The notes under the pieces: model-generated
Told to the model about the DNA's origin: nothing
Seen by the model: the letters and a program-made list of their open reading frames with translations, nothing else
Database searches by the model: none
Program-made: the position numbers and the translations under genes
In this document: positions 5,705 through 7,262 of the stretch, piece by piece
Layout: each line of letters starts with the position of its first letter
How positions within the stretch are numbered: position 1 is the stretch's first letter
DNA from: Candidatus Scybalocola fimicaballi
Lineage (GTDB): Bacteria; Bacteroidota; Bacteroidia; Bacteroidales; Paludibacteraceae
DNA length: 7,262 nucleotides
Direction: 5' to 3'
Assembly (NCBI GenBank): GCA_002317115.1
Contig: DCIP01000214.1
Location: 1 to 7,262 of the forward strand

Positions 5705-5983
5705 CTTTCGGGCAATTAAACGTATAATTTAGAATCCTATAAGGAATGAGACAATTGGTACACATAACATCATCATCGTTTGTTCATAGCTATCGACGCT
5801 GTGGGCAAAGCAGTTATGTGCATTCATGTAGTTATCCACGCACGAGCGGTATAGGATTCTCTTATCATCGACATAGTTATTTCTATCAGGCTTCGTAAAC
5901 TCAGATCTTAACGAGCCTATTCGTGAAACTAACCCAAATATGATAGTTGGAAATCCATACCGGTATTTCCAACTATTTTTTTA
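5705..5983 (+). ncRNA. Structured RNA 4: leader or small RNA with tRNA-like traits
   Basis: The RNA would run from the site-3 promoter to the terminator at 5943-5982, about 280 nt, with no convincing ORF. AGAATCCTATA (5731-5741) pairs perfectly with TATAGGATTCT (5850-5860), an 11-bp closing helix. Inside it are CACATAAC (5761-5768) with GTTATGTG (5813-5820), 8 bp, and a small CGC-ACGA-GCG hairpin (5839-5848). A further hairpin, GGCT-T-CGT with ACG-AGCC (5889-5917), follows outside. CAATTGGTA (5752-5760) repeats the D-loop sequence of tRNA-like RNA 2, but no T arm is visible. It could be an independent small RNA or a cis-acting leader that controls read-through into the HTH gene 26 nt beyond the T-run. 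Confidence 0.6.
5943..5982 (+). terminator. Strong intrinsic terminator before the truncated regulator
   Basis: ATAGTTGGAAAT (5943-5954) pairs perfectly with ATTTCCAACTAT (5965-5976), giving 12 bp with a 10-nt loop. The T-run 5976-5982 follows directly. It lies between RNA 4 and the ATG at 6009, so it either ends RNA 4 or acts as an attenuator. Confidence 0.85.
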
Positions 5984-6008
5984 TGTTTTTAATGAAGAAG
6001 AAACAACT

Positions 6009-6422
6009 ATGCCAGCAAATAAGAATGCCTTGATAAGGTACAAAACTATTGATAATTGTTTAAGAAACAGATGCAAGAGATGGACTCTCGACGATCTCGT
6101 CGAAGCATGTAGCGATGCCCTATACGATATGGAGGGTATCAGAAAGGGAGTGTGCGCCAGAACGGTGCAGATGGATATTCAGATAATGAGATCCGACAAA
6201 CTCGGTTACTTCGCCCCAATCGAGGTGTACGATAGAATCTACTACAGATACTCTGATCCTGACTACTCCATCTCTCAAAACCCACTATCGTTGGATGACT
6301 GTGAGTTGATCAAGAAGGCTATTACACTTCTCAACAATAAAAAGGATTCCGACAATGATGAGACGAGAAAGGTTTTGACGAAGGTTCAAGACAGATTAAT
6401 GACAATTCTGAATTTTGTATAA
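6009..6422 (+). CDS. Truncated WYL-type regulator: wHTH and linker only
   Basis: A 137-aa cytoplasmic protein. ATG 6009 is chosen because the sequence MPANKNALIRYKTID is identical to the start of the full-length regulator at 2553; the 23 additional upstream codons (from 5940) overlap the terminator. Residues 1-85 are the winged HTH, with the recognition segment ARTVQMDIQIMRSDKLGY nearly the same as in the long paralogue. A linker helix ends in KVQDRLMTILNFV and a stop, just where the long protein goes on into its WYL domain. No WYL remnant is visible downstream. It probably binds the same operators but cannot sense the WYL ligand, so it could be a competitor, a constitutive form or a partner. 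Expression is probably limited by the terminator 26 bp upstream. It could be a decayed copy, but the frame is clean and the upstream operator argues for function. Confidence 0.8.
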   Translation: MPANKNALIRYKTIDNCLRNRCKRWTLDDLVEACSDALYDMEGIRKGVCARTVQMDIQIMRSDKLGYFAPIEVYDRIYYRYSDPDYSISQNPLSLDDCELIKKAITLLNNKKDSDNDETRKVLTKVQDRLMTILNFV

Positions 6423-6423
6423 C

Positions 6424-6436
6424 CGTCTGTAAGACG
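6424..6436 (+). other. Small hairpin after the truncated regulator
   Basis: CGTCT-GTA-AGACG forms a 5-bp stem directly behind the TAA at 6420-6422. No T-run follows. It may stack with the larger hairpin at 6449-6494. Confidence 0.4.
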
Positions 6437-6448
6437 ATATTTCTGTAA

Positions 6449-6494
6449 CCGGGGGGTGCCGAAGACGCTACGAAGTAGAGTCTGGCCCCCCCGG
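6449..6494 (+). terminator. Very GC-rich long hairpin with short T-rich tail
   Basis: CCGGGGGG-GCC on the 5' side (6449-6460, T6457 bulged) pairs with GGC-CCCCCCGG (6484-6494), 11 bp. The stem continues as AGAC/GTCT (6463-6466 with 6480-6483) and CTAC-GAA-GTAG (6468-6478). ATTTTAT follows. It probably ends the transcript of the truncated regulator. Its length and G/C run are much stronger than termination needs, so another RNA role is possible. Confidence 0.7.
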
Positions 6495-6528
6495 ATTTTA
6501 TGTGCGATCAACCAAAATTAAATGCAAA

Positions 6529-6548
6529 AGACGGGGCATGCCCCGTCT
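6529..6548. repeat. GACGGGG palindrome, copy 2
   Basis: AGACGGGGCATGCCCCGTCT is a perfect 20-bp palindrome, followed by CTACGTA. It shares its core with the hairpin at 5526-5550. It lies at the boundary between the accessory locus and the tRNA cluster, and downstream of the last tRNA on the minus strand, where it could also help terminate. Confidence 0.7.
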
Positions 6549-6571
6549 CTACGTAATCCATATTTATTTTG

Positions 6572-6645
6572 TGACTCATGAGAGATTCGAACTCCCGATC
6601 TCAGCGTTCGTAGCGCTACGTTCTATCCAACTGAACTAATGAGCC
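6572..6645 (-). tRNA. tRNA-Arg(ACG)
   Basis: Minus-strand cloverleaf of 74 nt. The acceptor GGCTCAT pairs with ATGAGTC (one G-U), discriminator A. The D arm is GTTC-AGTTGGATA-GAAC. The anticodon arm is TAGCG-CTACGAA-CGCTG with anticodon ACG, and the T arm GGGAG-TTCGAAT-CTCTC. No CCA is encoded. It is the last gene of a four-tRNA cluster. Confidence 0.93.
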
Positions 6646-6652
6646 ATTTTAG

Positions 6653-6726
6653 GGAGTCCGACGGGATTCGAACCCGTGACAGCCAGTGCCACAAACTGGT
6701 ACTCTACCAACTGAGCTACAGACTCC
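6653..6726 (-). tRNA. tRNA-His(GTG)
   Basis: Minus-strand cloverleaf with acceptor GAGTCTG/CGGACTC plus the G-1:C73 pair that marks tRNA-His. The anticodon arm is CCAGT-TTGTGGC-ACTGG (anticodon GTG) and the T arm ACGGG-TTCGAAT-CCCGT. Confidence 0.95.
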
Positions 6727-6736
6727 ATGTATTTCG

Positions 6737-6810
6737 TGATGAAGGTGGGACTCGAACCCACAACCAGCTGCTTCGTAAACAGCTGCTCTATCCAGTTGAG
6801 CTACCTCACC
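6737..6810 (-). tRNA. tRNA-Arg(ACG), second copy
   Basis: Minus-strand cloverleaf of 74 nt with acceptor GGTGAGG/CTTCATC (two G-U pairs) and discriminator A. The D arm is GCTC-AACTGGATA-GAGC, the anticodon arm GCTGT-TTACGAA-GCAGC (ACG), and the T arm GTGGG-TTCGAGT-CCCAC. It has the same anticodon as the tRNA at 6572 but a clearly different body, so it is not a recent duplicate. Confidence 0.9.
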
Positions 6811-6814
6811 ATTG

Positions 6815-6899
6815 CGGAAGCAGAAGGATTCGAACCTTCGGAACCAATCGGTTCAACACGTTAGCAGTGTGCCGCTTTCGACCTCTCAGCCATACTTCC
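6815..6899 (-). tRNA. tRNA-Ser(GCT)
   Basis: Minus-strand class II tRNA of 85 nt. The acceptor GGAAGTA pairs with TGCTTCC, discriminator G as expected for Ser. The anticodon loop is CTGCTAA (GCT); its stem has an A-C mismatch at the top. The long variable arm GAACC-GATT-GGTTC and the T arm GAAGG-TTCGAAT-CCTTC follow. It is the first gene of the cluster, next to the promoter. Confidence 0.93.
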
Positions 6900-6915
6900 T
6901 TTCCTTTTGACAATA

Positions 6916-6923
6916 CAAAGGTA
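6916..6923 (-). promoter_or_regulatory. -7 box of the tRNA cluster promoter
   Basis: TACCTTTG on the minus strand is a perfect TAnnTTTG box, 16 bp upstream of tRNA-Ser. The sequence following it is identical to that at tRNA-like RNA 1 over 16 bases. No clear -33 TTTG is seen at the expected spacing. Confidence 0.7.
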
Positions 6924-6960
6924 GAAGGGGCAAATGCAGCCTTTTTTCGTAGCAGAATTT

Positions 6961-6989
6961 TTTTTGATTTTTTTGAAAAAAATCAAAAA
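6961..6989. repeat. AT-only-like palindrome upstream of the tRNA promoter
   Basis: TTTTTGATTTTTTT (6961-6974) and AAAAAAATCAAAAA (6976-6989) are perfect 14-base arms around one G. The element sits in the gene-free stretch 6924-7127, which holds no credible gene. It may bend DNA or act as an UP element for the tRNA promoter. Confidence 0.6.
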
Positions 6990-7127
6990 CACCCTATCAT
7001 TAACCATCAACAACAAACTCCAATGTCAAGAAAAATGTGAAATTTTGCTCGACATTCGTCAGAAAAAGTGTAAGGCAAAGCCATTTTGTCGTCAAAAAAA
7101 ATGTAACGAATCAATTAAACAAAATAA

Positions 7128-7156
7128 ATAGCCACCCTACTCGATAGGATGGCTAT
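7128..7156 (-). terminator. Intrinsic terminator of the BRCT-protein gene
   Basis: ATAGCCA (7128-7134) pairs with TGGCTAT (7150-7156), and CCTA with TAGG inside, with one mismatch between. On the minus strand a T-rich tract (TTTATTTTG) follows. It lies 31 bp past the stop of the minus-strand gene. Confidence 0.75.
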
Positions 7157-7187
7157 AATTATTTGCGTCTTAAATATTTATTTCGGT

Positions 7188-7262
7188 TTACCCCAACGTC
7201 GCCAAGAATTCGTCGTACGACATTAGTTTTGTTCCATTTTTGGCTGCCTTCTGCAGTTTTGA
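7188..7262 (-). CDS. BRCT-domain protein, C-terminal end (possibly NAD-dependent DNA ligase)
   Basis: The last 24 residues, SKLQKAAKNGTKLMSYDEFLATLG, followed by TAA at 7188-7190. The pattern SKL.KA...G.K.MS.DEFL..L is the usual end of a BRCT domain, as found at the C-terminus of bacterial NAD-dependent DNA ligases (LigA) and of some BRCT-bearing exonucleases. A different frame on this strand is also open but gives no recognisable pattern. Most of the gene lies outside the window, so the exact identity is open. A terminator hairpin follows 31 bp downstream. Confidence 0.6.
   Translation of the reverse strand, partial: SKLQKAAKNGTKLMSYDEFLATLG

Noticed and set aside
5940..6008. N-terminal extension of the short regulator
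   Set aside because: It overlaps the stem and T-run of a strong terminator, while ATG 6009 gives exactly the same N-terminus as the long paralogue.
6639..7040. 133-aa ORF on the plus strand beginning in the tRNA cluster (GIRTRD, GTRTHN, RIRTFG segments)
   Set aside because: These peptide patterns are the well-known false translation of the antisense strand of tRNA T arms; the region is four tRNAs on the other strand.
6934..7131. 65-aa Lys/Phe-rich ORF on the plus strand
   Set aside because: It is composed of A/T-tract codons over a palindrome, has no recognisable domain, and ends inside a terminator stem.

Overview
The window looks like a chromosomal segment of a Bacteroidales (Prevotella/Bacteroides-like) bacterium. 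The support is promoters with a TAnnTTTG-type -7 box, weak ribosome binding sites, tRNA genes without an encoded CCA, short palindromic intergenic repeats, and the style of the proteins. This assignment is an inference.

Layout. 1-1484 (+): the end of a GNAT acetyltransferase, a small O6-alkylguanine-DNA alkyltransferase and a bile-acid:Na+ symporter family transporter; ordinary housekeeping or accessory genes. 1531-6422: an unusual accessory locus. It holds a full-length WYL-domain regulator (-), two tandem tRNA-like RNA genes (+), a large protein with a Cys/His zinc motif and a TerD-like domain (+), a third tRNA-like RNA (+), a structured untranslated RNA ending in a strong intrinsic terminator (+), and a second, truncated WYL-type regulator that keeps only the DNA-binding half (+). 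6572-6899 (-): four ordinary tRNAs (Ser-GCT, Arg-ACG, His-GTG, Arg-ACG). 7188-7262 (-): the C-terminal end of a BRCT-type protein, possibly DNA ligase A.

How the locus may work. Three copies of one 23-bp interrupted palindrome (ACTACGCA-N7-TGCGTAGT and close variants) lie upstream of the regulator, of tRNA-like RNA 1 and of the structured RNA. Each is centred exactly 19 bp upstream of a -7-like box in the matching direction. This ties the parts into one predicted regulon. The two WYL-type proteins have nearly the same DNA-recognition region, so both probably bind these sites. Only the long one carries the ligand-sensing WYL domain.

The three tRNA-like RNAs keep perfect acceptor stems and perfect T arms (GGTTCGAATCC), but the anticodon region is expanded or broken, so they cannot be ordinary decoding tRNAs. 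The working hypothesis is a WYL-controlled stress or defence-type module in which a TerD/zinc-motif protein acts together with tRNA-mimicking noncoding RNAs, loosely comparable to Ro60 with tRNA-like Y RNAs. The sequence supports the parts, their grouping and the shared operators; the biochemical role is inference.
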